From positions 1 through 15,816 of the forward strand of contig CAITHY010000144.1 of NCBI GenBank assembly GCA_903892315.1: a DNA stretch of 15,816 nt. The letters are read 5' to 3'. Position 1 is the stretch's first letter. Every line of letters starts with the position of its first letter. Below the pieces are notes generated by a model that was not told the DNA's origin, made no database searches, and saw nothing but the letters and a program-made list of their open reading frames with translations. A program made the translations under genes and the position numbers. This stretch comes from an uncultured beta proteobacterium. GTDB taxonomy: Bacteria; Pseudomonadota; Gammaproteobacteria; Burkholderiales; Burkholderiaceae. Positions 7,088-13,977 of the stretch are shown here, piece by piece.

Positions 7088-7822
7088 TTGAGTGAGCGAT
7101 CACCGTTATATAAGTCTCTAGCAAAAACACTAGAGCAGCGTATTTATAACGGTGATTGGCCGGTGGGATCCGTCTTGCCTGCCGAGGCGGATCTTTGTCG
7201 GGATTTTCAGTCTAGTCGGCATACATTGCGGCATGCGTTACAAATTCTAGAGGCTAATGGTCTTATTTACCGCCATCAAGGCACGCCTACAAAAGTGGTA
7301 TCTAGACAGCGCTTACGTCGCTTCACTCAAAGTTATAACTCTCCAATCGATATCCTGAGTTATTCACGTGATACCTATCGTCAAAACATAGTCGAAGAAT
7401 TTATTGAGCTAGATAAGTCTCTCAGTCAGATTGTTGGGGCGCCGATCGGATCTTCTTGGTATCACATCAGTGGAATTCGAAAGCGTCAACAGGCAGAGGA
7501 GGTCATTGCTTGGACGGATATTTATATATTGCCCCAGTTTGCTTCGTTGACAAAGGATCCAGAACATACTCAGGTAATGGTGTACGAGCAGATTGAGCAA
7601 AAATATGGCGCCCGTATTGAGAGGGCTGAGGTGGATGTATATGCCTCTCAGGTGTCGCTTGAGATTGCGGAAAAACTCCGCATCAAGCCTGACACCGCAT
7701 GTCTGGTCATTATTCGCCGCTATTTTGATGATCAGGATAAGTTGTTTGAAGTGACGGTAACGCATCATCCGGAGGATAAATATGTTTACAGCATGGAATT
7801 TAAAGCGAGCTCAGAGGTTTAA
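7088..7822 (+). CDS. GntR-family transcriptional regulator, HutC (UTRA) subfamily
   Basis: The N-terminal winged helix-turn-helix spans about residues 5-73: SPLYKSLAKTLEQRIYNGDW, VLPAEADLC, then SRHTLRHALQILEANGLI. A UTRA-type ligand-binding domain follows (about 90-240), with WYHISGIRKR, AWTDIYILPQF, VYEQIEQKYG and the ending ACLVIIRRYFDDQDKLFEVTVTHHPEDKYVYSMEF. The frame is open from an ATG at 6980 inside the lactonase gene, but the leading residues there are unlike any regulator. TTG at 7088, one base after the lactonase stop, gives the standard start MSERSPLYKS and 244 aa, normal for the family; TTG 7073 is an alternative. The ribosome site is weak. It is probably the local repressor, responding to a pathway intermediate and acting on the divergent promoter. 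A long inverted repeat covers its first codons. Confidence 0.88.
   Translation: MSERSPLYKSLAKTLEQRIYNGDWPVGSVLPAEADLCRDFQSSRHTLRHALQILEANGLIYRHQGTPTKVVSRQRLRRFTQSYNSPIDILSYSRDTYRQNIVEEFIELDKSLSQIVGAPIGSSWYHISGIRKRQQAEEVIAWTDIYILPQFASLTKDPEHTQVMVYEQIEQKYGARIERAEVDVYASQVSLEIAEKLRIKPDTACLVIIRRYFDDQDKLFEVTVTHHPEDKYVYSMEFKASSEV
7099..7156. repeat. 58-nt nested inverted repeat over the regulator's 5' codons
   Basis: The outer arms ATCACCGTTATA (7099-7110) and TATAACGGTGAT (7145-7156) are perfectly complementary over 12 bases. Inside them lies a second pair, CTCTAG (7116-7121) and CTAGAG (7130-7135), with an 8-base loop CAAAAACA. Together they can form one long hairpin in the mRNA, beginning 9 bases after the proposed TTG start codon. 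The arms also share TATA(A)CGGT with the candidate operators upstream. It may lower translation of the regulator, attenuate transcription within the operon, or act as an operator; these roles are inference. Confidence 0.7.
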
Positions 7823-7828
7823 ATCACA

Positions 7829-8878
7829 ATGAACTATTTATCGATTACAGACGCCGAACGATTTATCTCAAGCGTATTGCAAGCAGAGAAAGTTCCTGCA
7901 AGGGATGCAGACATCATTGCCAGCCTCATGGTGCAGTCTGATCTCGCTGGTGCGGATGGACATGGCATTTTCCGTTTGCCCGCCTATTTAAAAAGAATTC
8001 GGGCTGGTGGCGTCAATTTGCATCCTAATATTCATATTGAGCGCGAGCAGGGTGCAACCGCGTTGATCAATGGGGACAATGCCTTAGGGCATTTGGTGAT
8101 GAATAGGGCTGTAGATCTTGCTATCGAAAAGGTAAAACAGCACAGTGTATGTTGGATTGGTAGTCACTACGGCAATCATTCAGGTGCGGCTTCGGTATAT
8201 GTTCGGAAGTTAGCGGAGCAGGGTTATATCGGTATTTATATGGCTGTTGGTAACGCAAATCATATGGCACCATGGGGCGGTATTGACTTATTGTTATCAA
8301 CCAATCCAATTGCAATTGCGGTGCCAGCGGGTGATGGGCCTACAGTGCTTTTGGATATTGCAACCACTGTAGCGGCCTATGGAAAAGTAAAAGTAGCTGC
8401 ACAAAAGGGTGAGTCTATTCCAGATGATTGGATGATTGATCGGCAGGGTAAGCCAATAACCGATCCCAAAAAATCCGCCGAAGGATCTTTATTGCCCATT
8501 GGTGGGTATAAGGGTTATGGCTTAGCTGTCATGATTGGCTTGCTTGCAGGCGCACTGAACAATGCAGCAGTTGGCAAAGGAACGGTCGATTTCAATGCAC
8601 ATCACGACTTGGTTACCAATACGGGGCAAACAATTATTGCGGTCGATCCAAGTGCATTTGGAAATACAGAAGAATTTATTAACAGAGTCATTGCTTTAGT
8701 CAATGACCTCAAAAATTCGTCAACATTGCCAGGCGTTAAAGAAATTCGTGTGCCCGGTGAGGGCGCAGCAAAAACTAGAGTAGAGAGAATAAAAAACGGT
8801 ATTCCAGTTTCCCCTGAGTTGTTGGAGGCATTGAATACTTGCGCGCTGGAATGCGGCATCCCTACTTTGACATTTTAA
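7829..8878 (+). CDS. Ldh2/YiaK/ComC-family NAD(P)-dependent 2-hydroxyacid dehydrogenase
   Basis: This family reduces or oxidises 2-keto/2-hydroxy acids; known members act on malate, L-lactate, 2,3-diketo-L-gulonate, ureidoglycolate and (R)-sulfolactate. The 349-aa chain has the family's DGHGIFRLPAYLKRI start (His at 45), the region GSHYGNHSGAASVYVRKLAEQGYIGI (His at 113 and 117), STNPIAIAVPA (157-167), LDIATT (175-180) and PIGGYKGYGLAVMIGLLAG (223-241), all typical of cofactor and substrate sites. It starts 6 bases after the regulator stop, with AGAGG at 7813-7817 as a somewhat distant ribosome site, and tctC follows after 26 bases. It would oxidise the hydroxy acid made or imported by this operon. 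The substrate cannot be assigned. Confidence 0.88.
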   Translation: MNYLSITDAERFISSVLQAEKVPARDADIIASLMVQSDLAGADGHGIFRLPAYLKRIRAGGVNLHPNIHIEREQGATALINGDNALGHLVMNRAVDLAIEKVKQHSVCWIGSHYGNHSGAASVYVRKLAEQGYIGIYMAVGNANHMAPWGGIDLLLSTNPIAIAVPAGDGPTVLLDIATTVAAYGKVKVAAQKGESIPDDWMIDRQGKPITDPKKSAEGSLLPIGGYKGYGLAVMIGLLAGALNNAAVGKGTVDFNAHHDLVTNTGQTIIAVDPSAFGNTEEFINRVIALVNDLKNSSTLPGVKEIRVPGEGAAKTRVERIKNGIPVSPELLEALNTCALECGIPTLTF

Positions 8879-8893
8879 AAATACCAAATTACT

Positions 8894-8900
8894 GGAGGAG
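8894..8900 (+). promoter_or_regulatory. Strong ribosome binding site GGAGGAG that sets the tctC start
   Basis: GGAGGAG lies just before the ATG at 8905. The open frame extends upstream to 8839 into the dehydrogenase gene, but this site and the signal peptide that follows make 8905 the real start. Confidence 0.85.
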
Positions 8901-8904
8901 ACAT

Positions 8905-9888
8905 ATGTTTAAAAAAATAATAAAAAACATAGCAATAGGTGCAGTGGTTGTTCCGGCAGTTATTCCAGTATTTGCAGGGGCAGCATGGGCCGCCTACCCT
9001 GATAAACCCATTAAGATGATGATTGGTTATGCGCCAGGAAGCTCTACCGATATTGTTGGCAGGATGATTGCCAATGACCTCAGTCTTGCTCTAAAGCAGC
9101 CCATTATTGTTGAAAATCGCGGTGGCGCAGCAGGAAGCTTGGCAGCAGATGCGGTTGCAAAGAGTTCCCCAGATGGCTATACCATCTTATTTGCCCAAAA
9201 TGGTTTAGCAATTAATGTAGCAGCCAATCCAAAGCTTCCGTTCAATGGCCAAAAAGATTTGTTGCCGGTAGTTGGGGTAGCGGCAACCCCACACATTCTG
9301 ATTGTGAACAATAACTCACCAGCGAAGAGTGTTGCGGATTTAATGGCAATGCTTAAAGCCGAGCCGGGTAAGTTAAGTTTTGGCTCTTCAGGCATTGGCA
9401 ACTCCGATCATATGGCTGGCGAATTATTTTTGGCGACTACTGGATTGCAAGCAATTCATATTCCATATAAAGGTGGTTCACCTGCTGCAACAGACTTAAT
9501 GGGCGGGCAGATCGACTTTTATTTTGCAGGTATGCCAGTAGGCCTCCCTTTATATAAAGGCGACAAGGTAAGGGCATTAGCTGTCACCAGTAAAAATCGT
9601 TTCAGTGGTGCTCCAGAATTAGTAACGATTCAAGAGGCGGGGGTCAAGGGTTACGAGATGGCTTTGTGGCAGGGAGTATTTGTGCCTGCCAAAACGCCTC
9701 AAGGAATTATCAAGGAGTTGAATAACACTATTTTGAAGATCCTAGAAAATCCTGAGATGAAGGACCGCTTTCAAAAGGCTGGGGTGCAAATTGCGCCGAT
9801 GAATACGCAACAATTCTCGGAGCTGTATTTCTCAGATATTGCTCGGTGGAAAGTAGTGATTGAGAAGGCTAAGATCAAACTAGATTAA
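8905..9888 (+). CDS. TctC/Bug-family periplasmic solute-binding protein
   Basis: This is an extracytoplasmic binding protein of the tripartite tricarboxylate transporter type, which captures carboxylic acids in the periplasm. The 327-aa precursor has a Lys-rich N-terminus (MFKKIIKN), a hydrophobic core and a cleavage site near AWA-AYPDKP. The mature protein shows the family pattern YPDKPIKMMIGYAPGSSTDIVGRMIANDLS, VENRGGAAGSLAADAVAKSSPDGYT, GNSDHMAGELF and HIPYKGGSPAATDLMGGQIDF. No tctA or tctB membrane genes lie in the window, as is common for the many orphan Bug proteins of Burkholderiales, so it must borrow a permease or act as a sensor. It ends the plus arm and probably binds the compound the operon degrades. 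Confidence 0.92.
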   Translation: MFKKIIKNIAIGAVVVPAVIPVFAGAAWAAYPDKPIKMMIGYAPGSSTDIVGRMIANDLSLALKQPIIVENRGGAAGSLAADAVAKSSPDGYTILFAQNGLAINVAANPKLPFNGQKDLLPVVGVAATPHILIVNNNSPAKSVADLMAMLKAEPGKLSFGSSGIGNSDHMAGELFLATTGLQAIHIPYKGGSPAATDLMGGQIDFYFAGMPVGLPLYKGDKVRALAVTSKNRFSGAPELVTIQEAGVKGYEMALWQGVFVPAKTPQGIIKELNNTILKILENPEMKDRFQKAGVQIAPMNTQQFSELYFSDIARWKVVIEKAKIKLD

Positions 9889-9911
9889 TTACCTGCTCCT
9901 TAAAATGGAAG

Positions 9912-10613
9912 TTAAGCGCTGAGGTCAAAAACCAAGACCTCGGCGCTTATTCCATCAGAAATTACTAATTCATCTTCCGCTTGAATCAGGAGGGCATCTC
10001 CGCTATCCAATACTTGACCGTTCACCTTAAGTGAGCCACGAATGAGATGAACGTAGAATTTTCTGCTCGGATCTAATCTGAGTTCGAAAGATTGATCCCC
10101 ATCAAAAAGTCCAGCATACACCTTAGCATCAGCATGAATCTTGACGGCCCCATCATTTCCAGAGGGTGAGGCAATGATGCGCAGCTTGCCATCTTTTTCA
10201 ATTACGGGAATAGTTTTCTGTTCGTAACTCGGTTCGATCTCTGCAACATTAGGCTCTATCCAGATTTGTAAAAAATGGGTCGTTTGATCTTTGGCGTGAT
10301 TAAACTCGCTATGGGTTACACCGCTACCTGCACTCATACGCTGGACATCCCCAGGCGGGATTCCTTTGACATTCCCCATGCTATCTTCGTGCGCTAGCTC
10401 TCCAGATAGCACATAGCTAATTATTTCCATATTGCGATGGCCGTGCTTGCCAAAACCCATTCCTGCAGCCACGCGATCCTCATTAATGACGCGCAGATTT
10501 CCCCAGCCCATAAAACGGGGGTCGTGGTAGCCAGCAAATGAAAAAGAGTGAAAGCTTTTGAGCCAGCCATGGTCAGCGTAGCCGCGGTCTTGGGATTTTC
10601 TAAGATTTATCAT
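9912..10613 (-). CDS. Pirin family protein (YhhW-like, cupin)
   Basis: This is a cytoplasmic bicupin with one mononuclear metal site in the N-terminal cupin. E. coli YhhW and human pirin can oxidise quercetin in vitro, but the physiological role of bacterial pirins is unclear. The four metal ligands are visible at the same positions as in YhhW: H57 and H59 (GKHGHRNMEI), H101 and E103 (GVTHSEF). The start motif HGWLKSFHSFSFAGYHDP and GWGNLRVINEDRV are characteristic. The length of 233 aa fits YhhW. No strong ribosome site precedes the ATG. It is a single gene, convergent with tctC and divergent from the TAXI receptor gene, and nothing ties it functionally to either. Confidence 0.92.
   Translation of the reverse strand: MINLRKSQDRGYADHGWLKSFHSFSFAGYHDPRFMGWGNLRVINEDRVAAGMGFGKHGHRNMEIISYVLSGELAHEDSMGNVKGIPPGDVQRMSAGSGVTHSEFNHAKDQTTHFLQIWIEPNVAEIEPSYEQKTIPVIEKDGKLRIIASPSGNDGAVKIHADAKVYAGLFDGDQSFELRLDPSRKFYVHLIRGSLKVNGQVLDSGDALLIQAEDELVISDGISAEVLVFDLSA
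9913..9949. terminator. Hairpin between convergent tctC and pirin genes
   Basis: A 14-bp stem pairs 9913-9926 with 9936-9949, with one G-U wobble and a 9-base A-rich loop. It overlaps the stop and last codons of the pirin gene and lies 25 bases after the tctC stop. Neither side has a long T-run, so efficiency as an intrinsic terminator is uncertain. Its position between convergent genes suggests a two-way transcription stop or protection of mRNA 3' ends. Confidence 0.5.
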
Positions 10614-10699
10614 GTTTTAGGGCGATAAGGGGGCGAGTTGAAAGATTCAGAATAAGCCTATTATCATGAGGTTTGATGAAATTTGCTGATTGGTAGCAT
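10614..10699. promoter_or_regulatory. Divergent intergenic region, pirin / TAXI receptor
   Basis: This 86-bp gap must hold promoters for both flanking genes. On the plus strand TTGAAA (10638-10643) and TATTAT (10659-10664) resemble -35 and -10 boxes, but the spacer is only 15 bases. No clear pair was found on the minus strand. Confidence 0.35.
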
Positions 10700-12121
10700 A
10701 TGGGAAGTTTTAAAGAAGACCTTGAAGAAACATTCTTAGGTATATCTGAGAGCGCTCAGCAGAGCTGGAATGACTTCGCTCAATTTTTGCAAGAAGTTTG
10801 GCCGCTACTCATGCTCTTATTGCTTATTTTGATAGGTGTTTGGTGGTATGCGGACCCACCACCTCCAAGACATGTACTCATGGCCACTGGATCTCCAGGC
10901 GGCTCATACGAAGTCCTTGGAAAAAAGTACGTAGCGTTTTTTAAAGAAAAAGGCGTTACCCTGGAGCTCGTTGCTACTTCAGGAGCGCAAGAAAACATTG
11001 ATCGCATATCTAAGCATGATGACCCTGTTCAAGCCGCCTTCGTGCAGGCTGGAGTAGACCATGCCAAGGAGGTAACGGGTATTCAATCCTTGGGCGCCAT
11101 TACCTATGAGCCCATTTGGTTTTTTTATCGCGGTCTGGAGATGAAGTCTTCCGAGTCCGATTCAATTGGCGTCGTACTGGAGCATTTTGCGAATAAAAAG
11201 ATTTCTGTGGGAATTGAGGGCAGCGGTACCTATGCTCAGTCAACCAAAATACTAAAGGCCGCCGGATATGAAAAAGGAGTGCAAATTCTCAATCTTGCCG
11301 GGTATGATGCAGTTAAGGCGCTTCAGGCAGGCGAGATTGATGGAGCCTTTATCGTGGATTCCTACGATGCTCCCAATGTACAGACTTTGTTAAACGACAA
11401 GTCATTGCATTTGGTTTCTTTTAAACGCGCAGCAGCTTATGTCAAATTAATGCCTTATCTCAATATTTTGAATGTCCCCCAAGGGGCTTTTAACTTGCCA
11501 CGCAACTTTCCATCTACTGATATTAAGCTGTTGGCAACCACAACCAATCTATTGATTGATGATCGTATGCATCCAGCGATTCAATTTCTATTTTTAGAGG
11601 CTGCCAGAGAAATTAACGGAAAAGAATCTTTCTTCGCTGAGCGCGGAGAGTTTCCATCGTTCAAGGATTCAATGCTGCCTGAAAGTCCGGTTGCAATTCA
11701 TTATGAGAAAAATAATTACCCCTTATTGGCGGCCTATTTTCCATTTTGGATAGCTGAGCTCATTAGTCGCCTTATTTTTGTATTGCTACCCTTCTGCGTT
11801 TTAGGGTATCCCATTTTGCAGGCACTGCCTGGGTATCGCGCCAGACGAATGCAAAATAAGATTAATCGTTTATATGGCTCCCTAAAGTATATGGAGCAAG
11901 AGTTGCTGAATGGCTTTAACGATGAGCAGCGTGATGAGTACCTGAAAAGACTCAATTTGCTCGAGTATCAGGCCTTAAAAATCAACATTTCACAGCGTAT
12001 GTCGGGTGACTATTACACCCTTCGGACCAGCATTGATTATGTAAGAGATTGTTTAAATAGGGGCATTCACCCCTATCAATTTGATGAGGGAGGGGGAGAA
12101 AACATAGACCCCCTCTTATAG
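10700..12121 (+). CDS. Membrane-anchored TAXI-family (TRAP-type) solute receptor
   Basis: TAXI proteins are the binding subunits of one class of TRAP transporters and usually bind dicarboxylates or amino acids in the periplasm. Here the binding domain (about residues 57-330) is recognisable by HVLMATGSPGGSYEVLGKKY, AFVQAGVDHA, KKISVGIEGSGTYAQSTKIL and ALQAGEIDGAFIV. It lies between two membrane segments, one at about 34-52 (PLLMLLLLILIGVWWY) and one at about 350-372 (WIAELISRLIFVLLPFCVLGYPIL), and ends in a cytoplasmic helical tail of about 100 residues. The N-terminus has no cleavable signal. This predicts a tethered receptor rather than a soluble one, and no TRAP permease gene is near, so signalling or a remote partner is possible. 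It converges on psiE with a 4-bp gap. The ribosome site is weak. Confidence 0.85.
   Translation: MGSFKEDLEETFLGISESAQQSWNDFAQFLQEVWPLLMLLLLILIGVWWYADPPPPRHVLMATGSPGGSYEVLGKKYVAFFKEKGVTLELVATSGAQENIDRISKHDDPVQAAFVQAGVDHAKEVTGIQSLGAITYEPIWFFYRGLEMKSSESDSIGVVLEHFANKKISVGIEGSGTYAQSTKILKAAGYEKGVQILNLAGYDAVKALQAGEIDGAFIVDSYDAPNVQTLLNDKSLHLVSFKRAAAYVKLMPYLNILNVPQGAFNLPRNFPSTDIKLLATTTNLLIDDRMHPAIQFLFLEAAREINGKESFFAERGEFPSFKDSMLPESPVAIHYEKNNYPLLAAYFPFWIAELISRLIFVLLPFCVLGYPILQALPGYRARRMQNKINRLYGSLKYMEQELLNGFNDEQRDEYLKRLNLLEYQALKINISQRMSGDYYTLRTSIDYVRDCLNRGIHPYQFDEGGGENIDPLL
12057..12115. terminator. Two hairpins at the 3' end of the TAXI gene
   Basis: Hairpin 1 pairs ATAGGGG (12057-12063) with CCCCTAT (12070-12076) around a 6-base loop. 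Hairpin 2 pairs GAGGGGG (12090-12096) with CCCCCTC (12109-12115) around a 12-base loop. Both lie inside the last codons of the TAXI gene, just before the convergent psiE stop. There is no T-run, so intrinsic termination is only suggested. Confidence 0.35.
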
Positions 12122-12125
12122 AACC

Positions 12126-12584
12126 TTATTCGCTCTCGCCGGACCTGCTGGGAAATTTAAATGAAGCGTAACGAACTACGGCATTGGCCAGAGCTAGTAT
12201 GAGGATGGTAAGTCCCATAAAGAGAATGGCCATATCAGCTTCATGCTTGGTGTTCACTAAGTCAATAATGAGGCGAGTCACTGCAGTGATCGCTACATAG
12301 ATCAAGAAGCGGACTGGCATGTGGTTAGTCTTGAAATAAATGCCGACCATAGCGCCAATTTCTAGATAGATAAATAGCAAGAGGAGGTCTTCAATTGAAG
12401 CTGATCCTTTATTAACCATCCCTAAGAATGCAACCGCTGCTGACCAAACTGTTGCAGCACCAATTCCGAATAGCGCAATCCGATGAAATAAAGAGACAAA
12501 CAAATTTCCAATGGGGACGGTCCATCTCTCGATCGCATCCTCTAATTTAGATGCGTCCTTTGGTGAAGTAGGGGTCATGTTCAT
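12126..12584 (-). CDS. PsiE-family inner-membrane protein
   Basis: PsiE (phosphate-starvation-inducible E) proteins are small membrane proteins of unknown function. The 152-aa sequence has a polar N-terminus and about four hydrophobic helices: LFHRIALFGIGAATVWSAAVAFLG, SIEDLLLLFIYLEIGAMVGIYF, VRFLIYVAITAVTRLIIDLV and MAILFMGLTILILALANAVV. The YLEIGAMV...F....MPVRFLIYVAITAVTRLIID stretch is the family's most recognisable part. The start is supported by GGAGG at 12589-12593; either of two Met codons (12584 or 12578) is possible. Its own promoter is visible directly upstream. No Pho box could be recognised, so phosphate control is not supported here. Confidence 0.85.
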   Translation of the reverse strand: MNMTPTSPKDASKLEDAIERWTVPIGNLFVSLFHRIALFGIGAATVWSAAVAFLGMVNKGSASIEDLLLLFIYLEIGAMVGIYFKTNHMPVRFLIYVAITAVTRLIIDLVNTKHEADMAILFMGLTILILALANAVVRYASFKFPSRSGESE

Positions 12585-12616
12585 TAAGCCTCCGAGTTTT
12601 TTAATTTGTTTTGTTT

Positions 12617-12644
12617 AGTATAGGTATCTATGAGGCTATGTAAA
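12617..12644 (-). promoter_or_regulatory. Sigma-70-like promoter of psiE
   Basis: On the minus strand TTTACA (12644-12639) and TATACT (12622-12617) are separated by 16 bases. Each box matches the consensus at 5 of 6 positions. Transcription would start near 12610, giving a leader of about 25 bases that contains GGAGG. Confidence 0.65.
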
Positions 12645-12645
12645 C

Positions 12646-12673
12646 AAAAAAGAGGTGCTAAGACCCCTTTTTT
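12646..12673 (-). terminator. Intrinsic terminator of the flavocytochrome operon
   Basis: On the minus strand a stem of 11 paired positions with one mismatch (12673-12663 with 12656-12646) closes a 6-base loop and ends in a T-run. It starts 19 bases after the fccB stop and directly precedes the psiE promoter. The A/T ends make it look usable in both directions. Confidence 0.8.
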
Positions 12674-12691
12674 TAGAAGTATTGACTTGGA

Positions 12692-13966
12692 TCAACCCAG
12701 GCTATCTGCCCAAATATTATGAGCCCAGCCCCAGGCATAAACCCCTTCAAGAGTGGAGGGTGCCGGAGAAAGGCCGCCTGAGCCTGGTACAGGCTTGAAG
12801 GTTTTTTCGGCAGCGATGTACTGGTGAACGCTAGCGACGTGCACCACCTCTCTGTCATTGACAAAGCTGTAGCAAGTATTGGTTAGTACTGGTGCAGGGT
12901 TGACCTCCCAATTACTGAGTTCGGCCACAATTGCAGCAGCCGCTACCTTAGCGTGTTGGTTGGCCATATGGCCTGACTTGGGCATTGCATATGCAACTTG
13001 AATCGAATCCCCTAAAACATGAATATCTTTTTGTGCAGTGGATTCAAAGTTCAGGAAATTCACATTGACCCAGCGACCATTCGAGTTGGCTAAGCCAGTT
13101 TTAACGGCGATCTCACCAGCACTCATCGCGGGGAGTAAATTTAAAACATCCGCCTTAATGTCATCTTGAACTTCTAGCTTAACCGTTTTTGTTTTGGCAT
13201 CCACTGCTGTGACATTGTGCTTTGGAAGATACTCAATCATTCCAGGGTATTGCTCAGCCCATACCTTTTTAAATAATGCACCTTTTGACGTGACATCCTG
13301 ATTGGCATCCAAAATCAGTACCTTAGATTTCGGCTTATTCTGCTTGAGAAAGTGTGCTACCTGGCACGCGCGCTCATAAGGCCCGGGAGGGCAGCGATAC
13401 GGCGCTTCTGGAATGCTGATGGCAAACGTACCGCCATCACGCATAGACGCAAGTTGCTTATGTAATGCAGTGGTCTCGGGCCCCGCTTTCCAAGCTTGCA
13501 GAGTAACGCCTGCTTTATTAGCTTGAGCTAGTCCTTCAATACTATTCATTATCAAGGTAACGCCAGGTGAAACTACGGCCTTATCGTAGCGCAAGATTTT
13601 TCCAGAGGCGAGTTTGACGATTTTCTTATCAGGATCCATGCTGGTGACGCTATCTTGAATGATCTTGATCCCATGACGTTTGCTGAGGTTGTCATAAGAA
13701 CTGGTGATATCAGAGATAGTGCGTGAGCCACCCACTACTAGGTTTGAGAGCGGGCAGGAAATAAAGCTAGGGTTTGGTTCAATTAAAGTCACCTGAGCGG
13801 TGTTGTTAGAGAACAGACGTAAGTACTTGGCAGCAGTAGCGCCACCATAACCCCCACCAATCACGAGGATTTCAGCCTTTTGTAAATTAGCCCTTGCTTG
13901 GCCCGAGAAGCCTGCAAATAAACCAATTGCGGCTGCGCTATTTCCAATAAAGTGTCGACGATCCAT
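12692..13966 (-). CDS. fccB: Flavocytochrome c sulfide dehydrogenase flavoprotein subunit (FccB/SoxF-like)
   Basis: FccB oxidises sulfide in the periplasm and hands electrons to a small c-type cytochrome. The N-terminus MDRRHFIGNSAAAIGLFAGF is a TAT-type signal, fitting export of a folded flavoprotein. The FAD-binding motif GGGYGG lies at 37-42. Three cysteines match the characterised Allochromatium enzyme by spacing: C71 in ISCPLSN (its covalent FAD attachment site), and C192 in YRCPPGPYERAC with C365 in NTCYSF (its redox disulfide). The C-terminal segment with YSFVNDREVVHV and a Trp-rich end belongs to the FCSD flavin-binding domain. At 424 aa it is full length. Its ribosome site AAGGAAG (13979-13973) overlaps the stop codon of the cytochrome gene, so the two are translationally coupled. 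No other sox genes are in the window, so detoxification or limited sulfide oxidation is more likely than a full thiosulfate pathway. Confidence 0.88.
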   Translation of the reverse strand: MDRRHFIGNSAAAIGLFAGFSGQARANLQKAEILVIGGGYGGATAAKYLRLFSNNTAQVTLIEPNPSFISCPLSNLVVGGSRTISDITSSYDNLSKRHGIKIIQDSVTSMDPDKKIVKLASGKILRYDKAVVSPGVTLIMNSIEGLAQANKAGVTLQAWKAGPETTALHKQLASMRDGGTFAISIPEAPYRCPPGPYERACQVAHFLKQNKPKSKVLILDANQDVTSKGALFKKVWAEQYPGMIEYLPKHNVTAVDAKTKTVKLEVQDDIKADVLNLLPAMSAGEIAVKTGLANSNGRWVNVNFLNFESTAQKDIHVLGDSIQVAYAMPKSGHMANQHAKVAAAAIVAELSNWEVNPAPVLTNTCYSFVNDREVVHVASVHQYIAAEKTFKPVPGSGGLSPAPSTLEGVYAWGWAHNIWADSLG

Positions 13967-13977
13967 GATGTGCTTCC

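Noticed and set aside
7111..7144. Intrinsic terminator between lactonase and regulator
   Set aside because: The nested inverted repeat has no following T-run and lies inside the regulator's coding sequence, so simple termination is unlikely.
8839..8904. Start of tctC at 8839
   Set aside because: This lies inside the dehydrogenase gene; the strong GGAGGAG site and signal peptide fix the start at 8905.
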